DNA of 64,000 nucleotides, from the NCBI GenBank assembly GCA_021783515.1, contig JAJXTV010000009.1:39525-103524 (forward strand), given 5' to 3'. The notes beneath the pieces are model-generated. The model had not been told where the DNA came from and searched no databases. It saw only the letters and a program-made list of their open reading frames with translations. This stretch comes from Nitrospirota bacterium. GTDB taxonomy: Bacteria > Nitrospirota > Thermodesulfovibrionia > Thermodesulfovibrionales > UBA6898. Below are positions 44,690 to 53,736 of the stretch, piece by piece; the first letter of the stretch is position 1, and each line of letters opens with the position of its first letter. Made by a program: the position numbers and the translations under genes.

Positions 44690-45949
44690 ATGGGCAATAT
44701 CTCGATTTCCGAATTAAAAGAAAAGACTATCGACGAGCTTACCGACGTGGCAAAGGAGCTGAAAGTCGAAGGCGCCGCGGGACTGCGCAAGCAGGACCTT
44801 ATCTTCGCGATCCTGCAGGCCCAGGCTGAAAAGACAGGGAATGTGTTTTCGGCGGGAGTGCTCGAAATCCTTCCCGACGGCTTTGGGTTCCTGAGGTCCC
44901 CGGATTACAGCTACCTCCCCGGGCCCGACGATATTTACGTGTCTCCGTCCCAGATCAGGAGGTTCAATCTGAGGACCGGCGACCTCGTCTCCGGCCAGAT
45001 ACGGCCGCCGAAGGAAAGCGAGAGATATTTTGCCCTCCTCAAAGTCGAGGCGATCAACCACGAATCCCCCGAGGAAAACGTCAAAAGGCCCCTCTTCGAC
45101 AACCTCATCCCGTACTATCCCACAGAGAGGATCAAGCTCGAATACGATCCTACGGATTATTCGACGCGGGTGATGGAGTTCATCACTCCTGTCGGCATGG
45201 GCCAGAGGGGAATGATCGTTGCGGCCCCCCGTACCGGAAAGACGATGCTCCTTCAGTCCCTCGCCAAGGCGATCAAGAAGAACCACCGGGACATTCACCT
45301 GATCATCCTCCTCATCGATGAGCGTCCCGAAGAGGTGACCGACTGGAAGCGGCAGGTCAACACGGCGGAGATCATAAGCTCCACGTTCGACGAACCGCCC
45401 CAGAGACACTGCCAGGTCTCGGAAATGGTGATCGAGCGCGCCAAGCGGCTGGTCGAAAGCAAGAGAAACGTCGTCATCCTCCTCGACAGTATCACGAGAC
45501 TTGCGAGGGCCTACAATGCGATCATGCCGACGAGCGGCAAGGTGCTTTCGGGAGGTCTCGATTCAAACGCCCTTCAGAAACCGAAGCGGTTCTTCGGCGC
45601 GGCGAGAAACATCGAAACCGGCGGCAGCCTTTCGATCCTGGCAACCGCACTCGTCGACACCGGCAGCAGAATGGACGACGTCATCTTCGAGGAATTCAAG
45701 GGCACCGGCAACATGGAGCTCCATCTCGACAGGAAGCTCGTCGACAAGAGGATATTCCCGACGATCGATATAAATGCCTCGGGAACGAGGAAAGAAGAGC
45801 TTTTGGTCGACCGGGACGTGCTGAACAAGATGTGGATACTGAGAAAGGTGCTGAACCCGCTGAACACCGTCGAGAGCATGGAGTTCCTTCTCGGCAAGCT
45901 TACGGGGACAAAGAGCAACAAGGACTTCCTCGATCTAATGAACAAATAG
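44690..45949 (+). CDS. rho: Transcription termination factor Rho
   Basis: Hexameric RNA-dependent ATPase, 419 residues. The N-terminal Rho domain ([20 protein letters not shown]) and RNA-binding cold-shock domain with [27 protein letters not shown] sequence precede the ATPase core: [11 protein letters not shown] (P-loop), [12 protein letters not shown] and [12 protein letters not shown] (Walker B and Q-loop), [17 protein letters not shown] precedes the ATG. The arginine-finger region near [17 protein letters not shown] is intact. Confidence 0.97.
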   Translation: MGNISISELKEKTIDELTDVAKELKVEGAAGLRKQDLIFAILQAQAEKTGNVFSAGVLEILPDGFGFLRSPDYSYLPGPDDIYVSPSQIRRFNLRTGDLVSGQIRPPKESERYFALLKVEAINHESPEENVKRPLFDNLIPYYPTERIKLEYDPTDYSTRVMEFITPVGMGQRGMIVAAPRTGKTMLLQSLAKAIKKNHRDIHLIILLIDERPEEVTDWKRQVNTAEIISSTFDEPPQRHCQVSEMVIERAKRLVESKRNVVILLDSITRLARAYNAIMPTSGKVLSGGLDSNALQKPKRFFGAARNIETGGSLSILATALVDTGSRMDDVIFEEFKGTGNMELHLDRKLVDKRIFPTIDINASGTRKEELLVDRDVLNKMWILRKVLNPLNTVESMEFLLGKLTGTKSNKDFLDLMNK

Positions 45950-45952
45950 TTA

Positions 45953-46252
45953 ATGGAAGACCAGAGAAGGGCCAAGAAGTTTCTTCTCTTCGGCGCAATT
46001 TTCGGCGCGTTCATCAGCATCGCCATATCGATCCTTATGGACGTGCTGCTGGCGGACACGTTTCAGGGCACGTGGCGGGACGCGATTGCGAAAGACGTCA
46101 ATACTTTTTTTCACGCCGGGGTCACCTCGCACAGCCTCATCGTATATTTCCTGTTCATCGTTGTGCTGGGGATCCTTGCCGCCTTCGGCGCCTTCATGGG
46201 TTTTATCTTTTCATTCTTCCTGTACAAATTCTTCAGTTTTCTGAGCAGTTAG
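45953..46252 (+). CDS. Small membrane protein downstream of rho
   Basis: 99 residues with two long hydrophobic helices (FLLFGAIFGAFISIAISILM and IVYFLFIVVLGILAAFGAFM). A basic start (MEDQRRAKK) puts the N-terminus inside the cell. No domain is recognised. It starts 3 bases after the rho stop codon, so it is probably translated from the rho transcript. Confidence 0.6.
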   Translation: MEDQRRAKKFLLFGAIFGAFISIAISILMDVLLADTFQGTWRDAIAKDVNTFFHAGVTSHSLIVYFLFIVVLGILAAFGAFMGFIFSFFLYKFFSFLSS

Positions 46253-46254
46253 AG

Positions 46255-46280
46255 CGGGGCGTCCGGATGCGCCCCGGTTT
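46255..46280 (+). terminator. Weak terminator-like hairpin
   Basis: CGGGGCG / CGCCCCG stem of 7 bp with an 8-base loop, then GTTT, immediately after the small membrane gene. The T-run is short. Confidence 0.4.
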
Positions 46281-46512
46281 CAAAGAGGCTGCAGGGGGTG
46301 TTATAATAGGTGGCATTGTGCGGTGTATATCCGCAAGGCGGCGTCCGGAACTGGGACGGCCCCCGCATATCGGCATACGGCGAAAGCCCCTCATAGAAGG
46401 GGTAAGATCCGCAATCGAGGCGAAAAGAGAAATGATCCGCAGACTCATACTGGTTTCATCGGAGGCGGGAGATCCGGCACGGTTGTCCGGGGATTGCGGC
46501 TGGTCCTGAGGC

Positions 46513-47403
46513 ATGTCCAGGAAGAACCCCCTCTCTTCATTCTGCCAGACTTTTATCGAGGAAAACCAGCAGGCGATCGTGCTGCTGCTCCTGCTGATTA
46601 CCGTAACCGGAGGACTCGTCGGGATGCGGTACTACAAGTACACCAAGGAGGACCCGCAGTTTTGCACCAAGTGCCATATGATGCAGGAGGCGTTCAAGAC
46701 GTGGCAGTTGAGCAAGCACAGGGACTACACCTGCCAGAGATGTCATCAAATGAGCATGCTCGAGGAGAACAGGATGCTCATCTCGTACGTTATTAAAGGG
46801 ACGGAAAAGACGACCAGGCAGACGCACGGACGCATCTCCCCCTGGAACGCATGCAAAGACTGTCATCTCTCCGACGTCGAACAGGGGTCGATGACGCTCA
46901 GCAACTCCTATGGGCATGCGAGACATGTGTTCATGCAGCATATCAGCTGCAGCCAGTGCCACACCGGAAGCAGCCACAATTTCCTGCCTAACGAGCAGGC
47001 CTGCTCCGGATGCCACAAGGACAAGGTCATTCACGGGATGGGGATGGCCGGACTGTCATGTCTGAAATGCCACAGTTACGGCGAAAACACGCCGAAGATG
47101 ATACCGCTTGGCAGATGCCTCACCTGCCACAAGAACATCCCGACGAAAGGGGTGATGTCCTCGCTGAAATGCTTCGATTGCCATCATCCGCACGGCCAGA
47201 TAAAACCTTCGAGCCAGGACTGCCTGAAGAACTGCCACGGAAGCGAGACGAGGGTCGGACAGCACAGCCTTCACATGAAACGGGCAAAGCTGAACTGCCT
47301 CGACTGCCATAAGGCGCATGGCTGGATCGTGGACAAGAACGCGGCGAGGCATCTCTGCAACCGCTGCCACGAGCTGAGAGACCCCGCAACGTTCATCTAC
47401 TGA
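46513..47403 (+). CDS. Membrane-anchored multiheme c-type cytochrome (NapC/NirT-like anchor)
   Basis: 296 residues. One N-terminal transmembrane helix (AIVLLLLLITVTGGLVG) anchors a periplasmic domain. I count ten CxxCH heme sites (CTKCH, CQRCH, CKDCH, CSQCH, CSGCH, CLKCH, CLTCH, CFDCH, CLDCH, CNRCH) plus one CLKNCH with an extra residue, so 10 or 11 hemes. The first part resembles NapC/NirT quinol-oxidising proteins, and the rest is a longer heme-wire. Role: electron transfer from menaquinol to periplasmic or extracellular acceptors. No terminal reductase gene is adjacent, so the acceptor is unknown. Confidence 0.92.
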   Translation: MSRKNPLSSFCQTFIEENQQAIVLLLLLITVTGGLVGMRYYKYTKEDPQFCTKCHMMQEAFKTWQLSKHRDYTCQRCHQMSMLEENRMLISYVIKGTEKTTRQTHGRISPWNACKDCHLSDVEQGSMTLSNSYGHARHVFMQHISCSQCHTGSSHNFLPNEQACSGCHKDKVIHGMGMAGLSCLKCHSYGENTPKMIPLGRCLTCHKNIPTKGVMSSLKCFDCHHPHGQIKPSSQDCLKNCHGSETRVGQHSLHMKRAKLNCLDCHKAHGWIVDKNAARHLCNRCHELRDPATFIY

Positions 47404-47408
47404 TCCGG

Positions 47409-47885
47409 CTATTTTTCGATCACGTAGTCGACCTTCACCTCGAGATCTTTGCGTAGGGAATGGTAGACCGAACAGTATTTTTCCTGAGACAGCGAGATGA
47501 CCCGCTCCATTTTTTTCGGGGTCAGGCCTTCCCCCGAGATATGGATGGTCATATCCATCTTCTTGTAGTATTGCGGCGGCGTAGGGTTACGCTCGCCGGA
47601 AATATCGATCTTGAACTTCGAGATGACGCATTTCATCTTCTGCAAGAAGGAGACGGCGTCAATCGCCATGCATCCCGCAAGGCTCAGCAGGAGGCTCTCG
47701 GTCGGGATGCAGCCCCACTGGGCTGCGGCGTCGAATTCGATCTCATAGCCGCGCTGGGTGCGGGCAACGAAGATCAGTTCCTTGTCCCACGTCAGACTGC
47801 CCTTGTTGACCGGCATGATCTTTCCCTTGTATCCCTCCAGGGAACCTTCGAGGGATTCTGCGTCTTTGTCTTCTGCGTTGCTCAC
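47409..47885 (-). CDS. OsmC/Ohr-family thiol peroxidase-like protein
   Basis: 158 residues. It shows the OsmC pattern with two reactive cysteines: LSLAGCMAID (peroxidatic position) and QEKYCSVYHSL about 65 residues later. YdeN/YhfA-like members of this group reduce organic hydroperoxides or have unknown substrates. The N-terminal approximately 20 residues (EDKDAESLEGSLE) are extra and acidic. It converges with the cytochrome gene, stop codons 5 bases apart. Confidence 0.85.
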   Translation of the reverse strand: MSNAEDKDAESLEGSLEGYKGKIMPVNKGSLTWDKELIFVARTQRGYEIEFDAAAQWGCIPTESLLLSLAGCMAIDAVSFLQKMKCVISKFKIDISGERNPTPPQYYKKMDMTIHISGEGLTPKKMERVISLSQEKYCSVYHSLRKDLEVKVDYVIEK

Positions 47886-47978
47886 ACTGACCTCCCCTCA
47901 TCACGGATATTCGATACATCGAAAGTATACCACAGAGCGGACTCATTATTTGCGGCAGGTACCGTGCCGGATTGATCT

Positions 47979-48013
47979 CAAAAATAGGCCGCGATCGGGC
48001 TCGCGGCCTATTT
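47979..48013 (-). terminator. Strong rho-independent terminator
   Basis: A perfect 13-bp stem (47982-47994 with 48001-48013) encloses a 6-base loop and is followed, on the minus strand, by five T. It ends the zinc-ribbon/HEAT gene. The stem is nearly symmetrical, so it could also act from the other strand. Confidence 0.85.
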
Positions 48014-48118
48014 CCATTTGACACCCATCAGAAATCGTTCCCTGCACCAGATTCCCTGCAGTCTTTATCGCAAGGAAGATCAGAAGATTTGAGGGACGCT
48101 CTGCCCGCCGGTCCCCGC

Positions 48119-48763
48119 TTACGCGGTAAGTTCCTTGCCGCAGTGCTTGCAGATCTTGGCGCGGACCTTAATGACCTCGGCGCAGTAGGGGCATTCCATC
48201 GTGAAGTTCTTCTTGTGGATCTTCTGCACCGCCTCGCCGATCTTAGCCTGAATCACTTCGTTGACACACCGGTAATTTGCGAGCGGCTCGACCGCCTTCA
48301 GGTCGCCGATCTCCCCAAGGTGCTCTGCCGCTTTCAGCCTCACGCTTCCGAACCCTTCCTCGTCCATGAGCACCTTCAGGAGGGCATCCACGTCCTTGGC
48401 GATGAAATAATCCGTGAGCGCCTGGAACGCCTTCTTCCTCGCCTCCAGGTCGGCCTTTTCCTGTGCCTCCTGTATCTCGTCGATGATGTCGCCCTTCATC
48501 GCGTACTTACTTCCACAGGGAAGACTCGCCGCCTCGCCGGAGTCGGGATGCAGCATGTAGCGATACCCCATCTCCTGCCCGTATGATTCATACATATGCT
48601 TCCAGCTGTTTTTGAAGAAAGTGCATTCGTCGTTGAAACAGACATAAAGAAAGGAGCTGCACCAGCCGAGCCCGTCCGAAAAATTAAAGGTGGGCGTACT
48701 CCATTTATTCAACTTCTGTCCGCAGTGGGGACAAACCGCTTTCTCTTCCATAACCTGTGCCAT
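48119..48763 (-). CDS. Zinc-ribbon protein with central HEAT-like repeat
   Basis: 214 residues from the ATG at 48763 (AAGGAGA, spacing 8). The N-terminal part has CPHCGQ and later cysteines (YVCFNDEC) forming a ribbon-type zinc site. The middle (VRLKAAEHLGEIGDLKAVEPL) is a HEAT-repeat unit. The C-terminus has a second ribbon, CPYC ... CKHCGKEL. The combination suggests protein-protein or nucleic-acid binding; no enzyme motif is seen. It is followed by a strong terminator. Confidence 0.8.
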   Translation of the reverse strand: MAQVMEEKAVCPHCGQKLNKWSTPTFNFSDGLGWCSSFLYVCFNDECTFFKNSWKHMYESYGQEMGYRYMLHPDSGEAASLPCGSKYAMKGDIIDEIQEAQEKADLEARKKAFQALTDYFIAKDVDALLKVLMDEEGFGSVRLKAAEHLGEIGDLKAVEPLANYRCVNEVIQAKIGEAVQKIHKKNFTMECPYCAEVIKVRAKICKHCGKELTA

Positions 48764-48917
48764 TGTCGTATCTCCTTTTCCCGGCATCGAGCCCTCTGTC
48801 GGCTGCTCTTTTCATGCCGCCGAAAAGGCCTGGGGCCGGGCTCGCAGAATATTTACAAAGAAAGTACTTTACTTATTATAACAGATCCGCCAGGGAAGAG
48901 AGCCTCGTCCCCGGACT

Positions 48918-49658
48918 TCACCTTCTTTTAAGCGTGTCCTCCCCGAACAAAACGCAGCGCATCCATTTGAAGGCGAAGCGAAGCAGTTCGGTCTCGCTGG
49001 ACTTGATCCGTTTCAATACGCTGTTTCCAATGTCGAAATATCTCTGAAGCTCACCGTGTATGAGAAGGTTCCTGAATTCGTCCAGGTTGTAGCTGCCGAG
49101 GAAAAAGATGTCCCGGTATGCGCCTTCAAGGAAGTTCTTCGATCCGAAGTCCTCATGGTGAGTGATCTTCTTCCATCCCTCGTTCATTTCTTCATAAAGG
49201 GCGACATTCTGCGTGTCCCGCCACTTTCTCACCGTCCTGCTCGTTCTGCCCTTGCCGAAGCCGAGGCAAAACTCCCTCTTGACGATCCCGAAGACAGGCG
49301 GCACGCTGTCCGAAACCGGCTCAAGCGGGAAACTCCTGCAGGACCAGGGCCTGTCGTCGTAGATCATGCAGCCCTCCCCGCTCACGAAGGGGCAGTTCTT
49401 CGTCTCATCGGGGATCATTTTAAGGAGAATGACCGGATGGCCGATCTCTTCGGGGAAGAGCGGAAATGTGTAGGTCTTCAGAAATTCTGCCGAAGAAATG
49501 CGCAGCCGGCGCTTCATCCTCAGGATATCATAGGGCGTCAGGAAGAGGTTGATGTCCCTGCAGCATTTGTTGAAGCAGGCAAGGCCGGAGTCGCAGCTGA
49601 AACTGAAGCTGTCGTCGACCCCGAGTCTCTCGGCTGAAATGTCGGTGTTTTCGGTCAT
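48918..49658 (-). CDS. YkgJ-family cysteine-cluster protein
   Basis: 246 residues from the ATG at 49658. The PF03692 zinc/iron-chelating pattern is visible: CDSGLACFNKCCRDI, then CPFVSGEGCMIYDDRPWSCR and REFCLGFG. The C-terminal 80 residues are helical and not part of the core domain. The family's biochemical role is unsettled; metal or iron-sulfur binding is the safe statement. It diverges from the phosphatase gene across about 85 bp. Confidence 0.85.
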   Translation of the reverse strand: MTENTDISAERLGVDDSFSFSCDSGLACFNKCCRDINLFLTPYDILRMKRRLRISSAEFLKTYTFPLFPEEIGHPVILLKMIPDETKNCPFVSGEGCMIYDDRPWSCRSFPLEPVSDSVPPVFGIVKREFCLGFGKGRTSRTVRKWRDTQNVALYEEMNEGWKKITHHEDFGSKNFLEGAYRDIFFLGSYNLDEFRNLLIHGELQRYFDIGNSVLKRIKSSETELLRFAFKWMRCVLFGEDTLKRR

Positions 49659-49742
49659 GGCGATTGATTTTCCGAAGATTACGGTATCGGTTATTATAAA
49701 ACCGGAGGCACCGCATTTACAAACAGGGAAGGACGTGATCGG

Positions 49743-50222
49743 ATGGACAGAACTGCAGAGCGGCCCGCAACGAAGATCCTGACGGTCTGTACCGGCAATA
49801 TCTGCCGGAGCCCGATGGCCGAAGGGATCTTCCGCGCGCTCCTGGCTGGCAGGCAGGCAATGGAAGTCTCCTCGGCAGGCACGCATGCGCTGATCGGCAA
49901 TCGGGCGACGGATTTCGCCCTCATCGCCGCCGCTGAAAACGGCATCGACATATCGGGCCACCGGGCCCGCATGCTCGGCGCTCAACTCATCCGCGCCAGC
50001 AGCCTCATCTTCTGCATGGAGCCTTCCCAGGTGGAACTGGTGCTCGAAGCAGACCCGGCGGCCTATTCGAAAACGTTCAATCTCGCCGATTTCTCCGGAG
50101 ACGACCGGATCCTCACAAAAATATCAGACCCCTACGGCTGCAGCCTCCGGGAGTACCGGTCCTGCTTTGCCGACATCGACCGCTGCGTCAGGAATTCCCT
50201 GCTCACCGGATATTTCCGGTGA
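49743..50222 (+). CDS. Low-molecular-weight protein-tyrosine phosphatase family
   Basis: 159 residues. The P-loop CTGNICRS (C16-x5-R22) and the general-acid segment ISDPYG define the family, which removes phosphate from tyrosine residues; ArsC-like arsenate reductases share the fold. The DPYG acid loop favours phosphatase over arsenate reductase. A cluster of cysteines near the end (REYRSCFADIDRC) is of unknown importance. It is a single gene, convergent with the LysR gene. Confidence 0.9.
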   Translation: MDRTAERPATKILTVCTGNICRSPMAEGIFRALLAGRQAMEVSSAGTHALIGNRATDFALIAAAENGIDISGHRARMLGAQLIRASSLIFCMEPSQVELVLEADPAAYSKTFNLADFSGDDRILTKISDPYGCSLREYRSCFADIDRCVRNSLLTGYFR

Positions 50223-50282
50223 ATCCGGTCTTCCCTGGGCGGGCCCCCTCCCCGCAGGCTCCGCAAAGTGTCCGGCGCCCTT

Positions 50283-51188
50283 TCAAAAAGGGACAAAGAA
50301 CCGATAATTTCTGATGAAGTCTCCAAAGGCCCTTGCCGCGGCGGTCGACGGCTCCCGTTCCGTTGCGATGAGATGGAATTTTCTTCTTATCTTGCGGCCG
50401 CGCAGATCCAGAAGGCGCACGGACCCCTCCTTCATAGCCCCGAAGACCGACCACTTCGATACAAAGGATACCCCCGCCCCGGCCCGCACCATCTGGGTTA
50501 TCAGCTCAGGGCTGCCGAGGGTCATCGAGATCTGAATTTTTTCGGGATCGATTCCCGCCTCCCGGAAGAGCTCGTCCGCGAACTCCCTCGTCCCCGACCC
50601 CACGTCGGGCATGATGAACCGCTCCGATTCCAGGTCGGCGGCGGTCACCATCCTTTTTTTCGCGAGGGGGTTGTCTTCGGAAGAGATAATCACGATTTCA
50701 TCCTCGGCGATCTCCTGCAGGGCGACGACCGGGTTATTTACGCCGACACCCACGATGCCGAACTCGATCCTGCCCTCGATGACATCGCCGACAATGCTTT
50801 CCTCATTCGAGACGGTCAGTTCTATCCTGACGTCGGGATATTCTCTGGAGAACCCGTAGAGGACCTGGGGCAGCAGATAGGAGGCTACGGTAGCGCTCGC
50901 CCCAAGACGGAGAGGCCCCCTAACGAGACCCGAGGCGGCATTCAGCGCATTTTCAAGGCTGTCGTACTGGTCGAGGATCCTGCGGGCATGCTGATAAAAG
51001 AGTCTGCCCACCGAGGTGGGGGTGACTGTCTTGCCCTGTCTCGTCAGGAGCCTCACCCCGAGCTCTTCCTCCAGGTTCTTGATGAGATGACTCATCGCAG
51101 ACTGCGACATCAGTTTTGCGGCAGCGGCTTTGGAGAAACTCCTCAGCTCAAAAACGAGGCAGAATGCCTTGAGACGATGGTCGTCCAT
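50283..51188 (-). CDS. LysR-family transcriptional regulator
   Basis: 301 residues from the ATG at 51188. The N-terminal winged helix-turn-helix (LKAFCLVFELRSFSKAAAAKLMSQSAMSHLIKNLE) is followed by the usual linker helix and a substrate-binding domain with RLGASATVASYLLPQVL and VGSGTREFADELF. It is divergent from the tungstate transport genes, so control of their promoter in response to oxyanion or a related metabolite is a reasonable inference. LysR regulators of this subtype also occur next to selenium or sulfur genes. Confidence 0.92.
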   Translation of the reverse strand: MDDHRLKAFCLVFELRSFSKAAAAKLMSQSAMSHLIKNLEEELGVRLLTRQGKTVTPTSVGRLFYQHARRILDQYDSLENALNAASGLVRGPLRLGASATVASYLLPQVLYGFSREYPDVRIELTVSNEESIVGDVIEGRIEFGIVGVGVNNPVVALQEIAEDEIVIISSEDNPLAKKRMVTAADLESERFIMPDVGSGTREFADELFREAGIDPEKIQISMTLGSPELITQMVRAGAGVSFVSKWSVFGAMKEGSVRLLDLRGRKIRRKFHLIATEREPSTAAARAFGDFIRNYRFFVPF

Positions 51189-51289
51189 ACGCACTATTCT
51201 ATAGAGCCGGCCGGAGCACGTCAATCCATGCAGACAGGAATACGCAAGCGGCATGAACCGCGTGCATGACATTGATGCAGATAATATAT

Positions 51290-51318
51290 TTGACTTATAA
51301 GCCGGGAAATCTTATTTT
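51290..51318 (+). promoter_or_regulatory. Candidate promoter of the tungstate cluster
   Basis: TTGACT (51290-51295) and TATTTT (51313-51318) are 17 bases apart in the LysR-tup intergenic region. Transcription would start near 51325, leaving about 20 bases of leader to the ATG at 51346. Confidence 0.5.
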
Positions 51319-51345
51319 GTAAACATGCCGACAGGAAAGGCAAAG

Positions 51346-52101
51346 ATGGTGATCGCCTCGACGACGAGCACGCAGAACTCGGGCCTCTTCGACGTGCTCA
51401 TCCCGGCCTACGAGAAGTCTTCGAAATACGGGGTGAAGGTCGAAATAGTTGCGGTAGGCACCGGCAGAGCCCTGCGGCTGGCGAAAAAGGGGGAAGCGGA
51501 CATGCTCTTTGTCCACGATCCCTTCCGCGAAGAAAAATTCGTGGCTGAGGGATACGGGGTCAACCGCAGGACCGTCATGCACAACACGTTTATCGTTCTT
51601 GGCCCGAAGAAGGACCCTGCCGGCATCCGTGAGGCGAAAAAGGCGGTCGATGCCTTCGAACTGATAGCAGAGAGCGGCTCTCCCTTTGTCTCCCGCGGCG
51701 ATGACTCCGGCACAAACATCCGGGAGCTCGACATCTGGGACGATGCCGGGATCAACCCGAAGGGAAAGGGATGGTACTTCGAGACCGGCGGCAAGATGGG
51801 CGACACACTCCTAGTAGCCGACGAGAAGGACGCATACACCCTCTGCGACAAGGGAACGTACCTCAACTATGAGAAGAAGATCGGACTGAAGGTCCTGTTC
51901 CAGGGAGACCCTCTTCTGAAAAATCAGTACAGCGTGATCGCCGTGAATCCCGACAGGTTTCCCACTGCGCGGTACCGGGAGGCGATGGAGTTCATTGCTT
52001 TTGTCACCTCGCCGGAAGGTCAGCAGATCATCGCCGCGTACGTGAAACACGGCTCCCGCCTTTTTTCGCCAGACGCAGTGCCGTCGGTCATCAGGAATTA
52101 G
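51346..52101 (+). CDS. TupA-like tungstate-binding protein without a signal peptide
   Basis: About 251 residues, clearly paralogous to the next gene. It has the oxyanion-binding ASTTSTQNSGLF start, VGTGRALRLAKKGEADMLFVH, and FVSRGDDSGTN as in TupA. There is no signal peptide: mature-domain sequence begins at the first residues. The ATG at 51346 has AGGAAAGG 5 bases upstream; an ATG at 51325 would lie at the predicted transcription start and adds only PTGKAK-type residues. The protein is therefore predicted to stay in the cytoplasm, unlike a normal ABC binding protein. It might buffer or sense tungstate together with the divergent LysR protein; this is inference. Confidence 0.85.
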   Translation: MVIASTTSTQNSGLFDVLIPAYEKSSKYGVKVEIVAVGTGRALRLAKKGEADMLFVHDPFREEKFVAEGYGVNRRTVMHNTFIVLGPKKDPAGIREAKKAVDAFELIAESGSPFVSRGDDSGTNIRELDIWDDAGINPKGKGWYFETGGKMGDTLLVADEKDAYTLCDKGTYLNYEKKIGLKVLFQGDPLLKNQYSVIAVNPDRFPTARYREAMEFIAFVTSPEGQQIIAAYVKHGSRLFSPDAVPSVIRN

Positions 52102-52154
52102 CTTACGCATTTTATCATACGCCGCCTGACAGGCGGCAAAATTGAGGAGGAGAC

Positions 52155-52973
52155 ATGAAAAGAATCTGCAGCATTGTCTTGGTAGTTGCATTATCCGTCT
52201 TTGCGTTTGGCGCCGCAACCGCTTCGGCGACTGAGATCCTCTGCGCTTCCACCACGAGCACGGAGAACTCGGGACTCTTCGGCTATATTCTGCCGCTTTT
52301 TCAGAAGAAGACCGGCATAGTCGTGAAGGTGGTGGCGCGCGGCACCGGAGCGGCGATCGAAATGGGCAAAAGGGGGGATGCCGACGTGGCCTTCGTCCAT
52401 GCGAAGGAGCAGGAACTGAAGGCGGTCGCGGAAGGCTACTTCGTCGACCGGCATGACGTGATGTATAACGACTTCGTGATCATCGGTCCCAAGAACGACC
52501 CGGGAAAGATCAAGGGAATGAAGTCGGCGGTCGAGGCGTTCAAAAAGATATCGGAGGCGGGCATTTTTGTGTCCAGGGGCGACAAGTCGGGGACAAACAC
52601 CAAGGAGCTCGCGATATGGAAGAAGGTGGGGGTGGACCCCAAGGGGCAGAAATGGTACCTGGAGGTCGGACAGGGGATGGAGAAGACCCAGAGGATCGCC
52701 AATGAGAAGAGGGCGTACACGCTTACCGACCGGGGAACGTGGCTGGCCACGAAGGACAAGGACAGGCTCGACATGGAGATCGTCCTGGAAGGCGACCCCA
52801 TCCTCTTCAATCAGTACGGCGTGATGGCGGTAAACCCCGCAAAATACAAACATGTAAAATATAAAGAGGCGATGGAATTCATCAACTGGCTGATATCGAA
52901 GGAAGGGCAGGATGCGATCGCGGCTTATAAGGACAAGCACGGCAACGCGCTTTTCATCCCCGACGCGAAGTGA
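52155..52973 (+). CDS. tupA: Tungstate ABC transporter, substrate-binding protein
   Basis: 272 residues with a signal peptide (ICSIVLVVALSVFAFGAATASA). The TupA ligand motif CASTTSTENSGLF follows cleavage, then ARGTGAAIEMGKRGDADVAFVH and FVSRGDKSGTNTKEL. These match the tungstate (TupA/WtpA-unrelated) cluster rather than ModA. GGAGGAG precedes the ATG. Followed by tupB and tupC, it forms a complete importer, supplying W for enzymes such as aldehyde:ferredoxin oxidoreductases or formate dehydrogenases. Confidence 0.92.
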   Translation: MKRICSIVLVVALSVFAFGAATASATEILCASTTSTENSGLFGYILPLFQKKTGIVVKVVARGTGAAIEMGKRGDADVAFVHAKEQELKAVAEGYFVDRHDVMYNDFVIIGPKNDPGKIKGMKSAVEAFKKISEAGIFVSRGDKSGTNTKELAIWKKVGVDPKGQKWYLEVGQGMEKTQRIANEKRAYTLTDRGTWLATKDKDRLDMEIVLEGDPILFNQYGVMAVNPAKYKHVKYKEAMEFINWLISKEGQDAIAAYKDKHGNALFIPDAK

Positions 52974-53028
52974 CCCTCGAGGGCCGGAGCGGCAGGGACG
53001 CACTACCCCTGCCGCGCTCTTTGTATAA

Positions 53029-53736
53029 ATGAACTCGATCATAGAGAGTTTCTCGCGGGCTGTTTCGCTGATCCTAAATCTCGACAAGGAATTGTGGGGG
53101 ATCATCTTTCTGTCGGTCGAGGTCTCCGGCACGGCCCTGGTCGCGGCAACCTTACTCGGACTTCCGGCGGCCGCATTCCTGGGATTCAAGAGATTTCCGC
53201 TGCGGGGCGCGGTCGTCAGCATCCTCAACACCTTCATGGGACTGCCTCCGGTTGCCGTCGGCCTCTTCCTCTATCTCCTTCTGTCCCGGAGCGGCCCGCT
53301 CGGCTTTCTCTCCCTGCTCTATACCCCGACCGCCATGATTATTGCCCAGACGATCCTTGCGTTTCCGATCGTCACCTGCCTGAGCCATTCGGCGATTGTC
53401 AGCGTCGACCCGATCATCAGGCAGGCATCGATGACGCTCGGCGCAACTCAGTTTCAGGTGTCGCTCTCGGTGATCAGGGAGGCCCGTTACGGCATCATAT
53501 CGGCTGTAATCGCGGGACTCGGCAGGGTAATGGCAGAGGTAGGAGCGATCCTGATAGTCGGGGGTAATATCCTCGGCTTCACGAGGGTTATGACCACCAC
53601 CATTGCTATGGAGACGGACAAGGGCAACTTCGAGCTTGCCCTGGCGCTCGGCATAATCCTTCTGTCAATCTCGCTTCTAATAAATCTCACGCTTTATTTT
53701 GTGCAGAAACGCGGCGCGGCGGGGGCGGCCAGATGA
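53029..53736 (+). CDS. tupB: Tungstate ABC transporter, permease
   Basis: 235 residues with five or so membrane helices and the ABC-permease EAA loop near ASMTLGATQFQVSLSVIREARYG. The N-terminus has a cytoplasmic start (SIIESFSRAVSLILNLDKELWG). It overlaps tupC by 4 bases. Confidence 0.92.
   Translation: MNSIIESFSRAVSLILNLDKELWGIIFLSVEVSGTALVAATLLGLPAAAFLGFKRFPLRGAVVSILNTFMGLPPVAVGLFLYLLLSRSGPLGFLSLLYTPTAMIIAQTILAFPIVTCLSHSAIVSVDPIIRQASMTLGATQFQVSLSVIREARYGIISAVIAGLGRVMAEVGAILIVGGNILGFTRVMTTTIAMETDKGNFELALALGIILLSISLLINLTLYFVQKRGAAGAAR

Noticed and set aside
49743..50222. Arsenate reductase ArsC
   Set aside because: The CTGNICRS loop is shared, but the DPYG acid loop and absence of any ars gene nearby favour a phosphatase.
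51346..52101. Frameshifted signal peptide upstream of the first tungstate-binding protein
   Set aside because: The bases before 51346 contain no hydrophobic stretch in any frame and include the promoter, so no lost signal peptide is evident.
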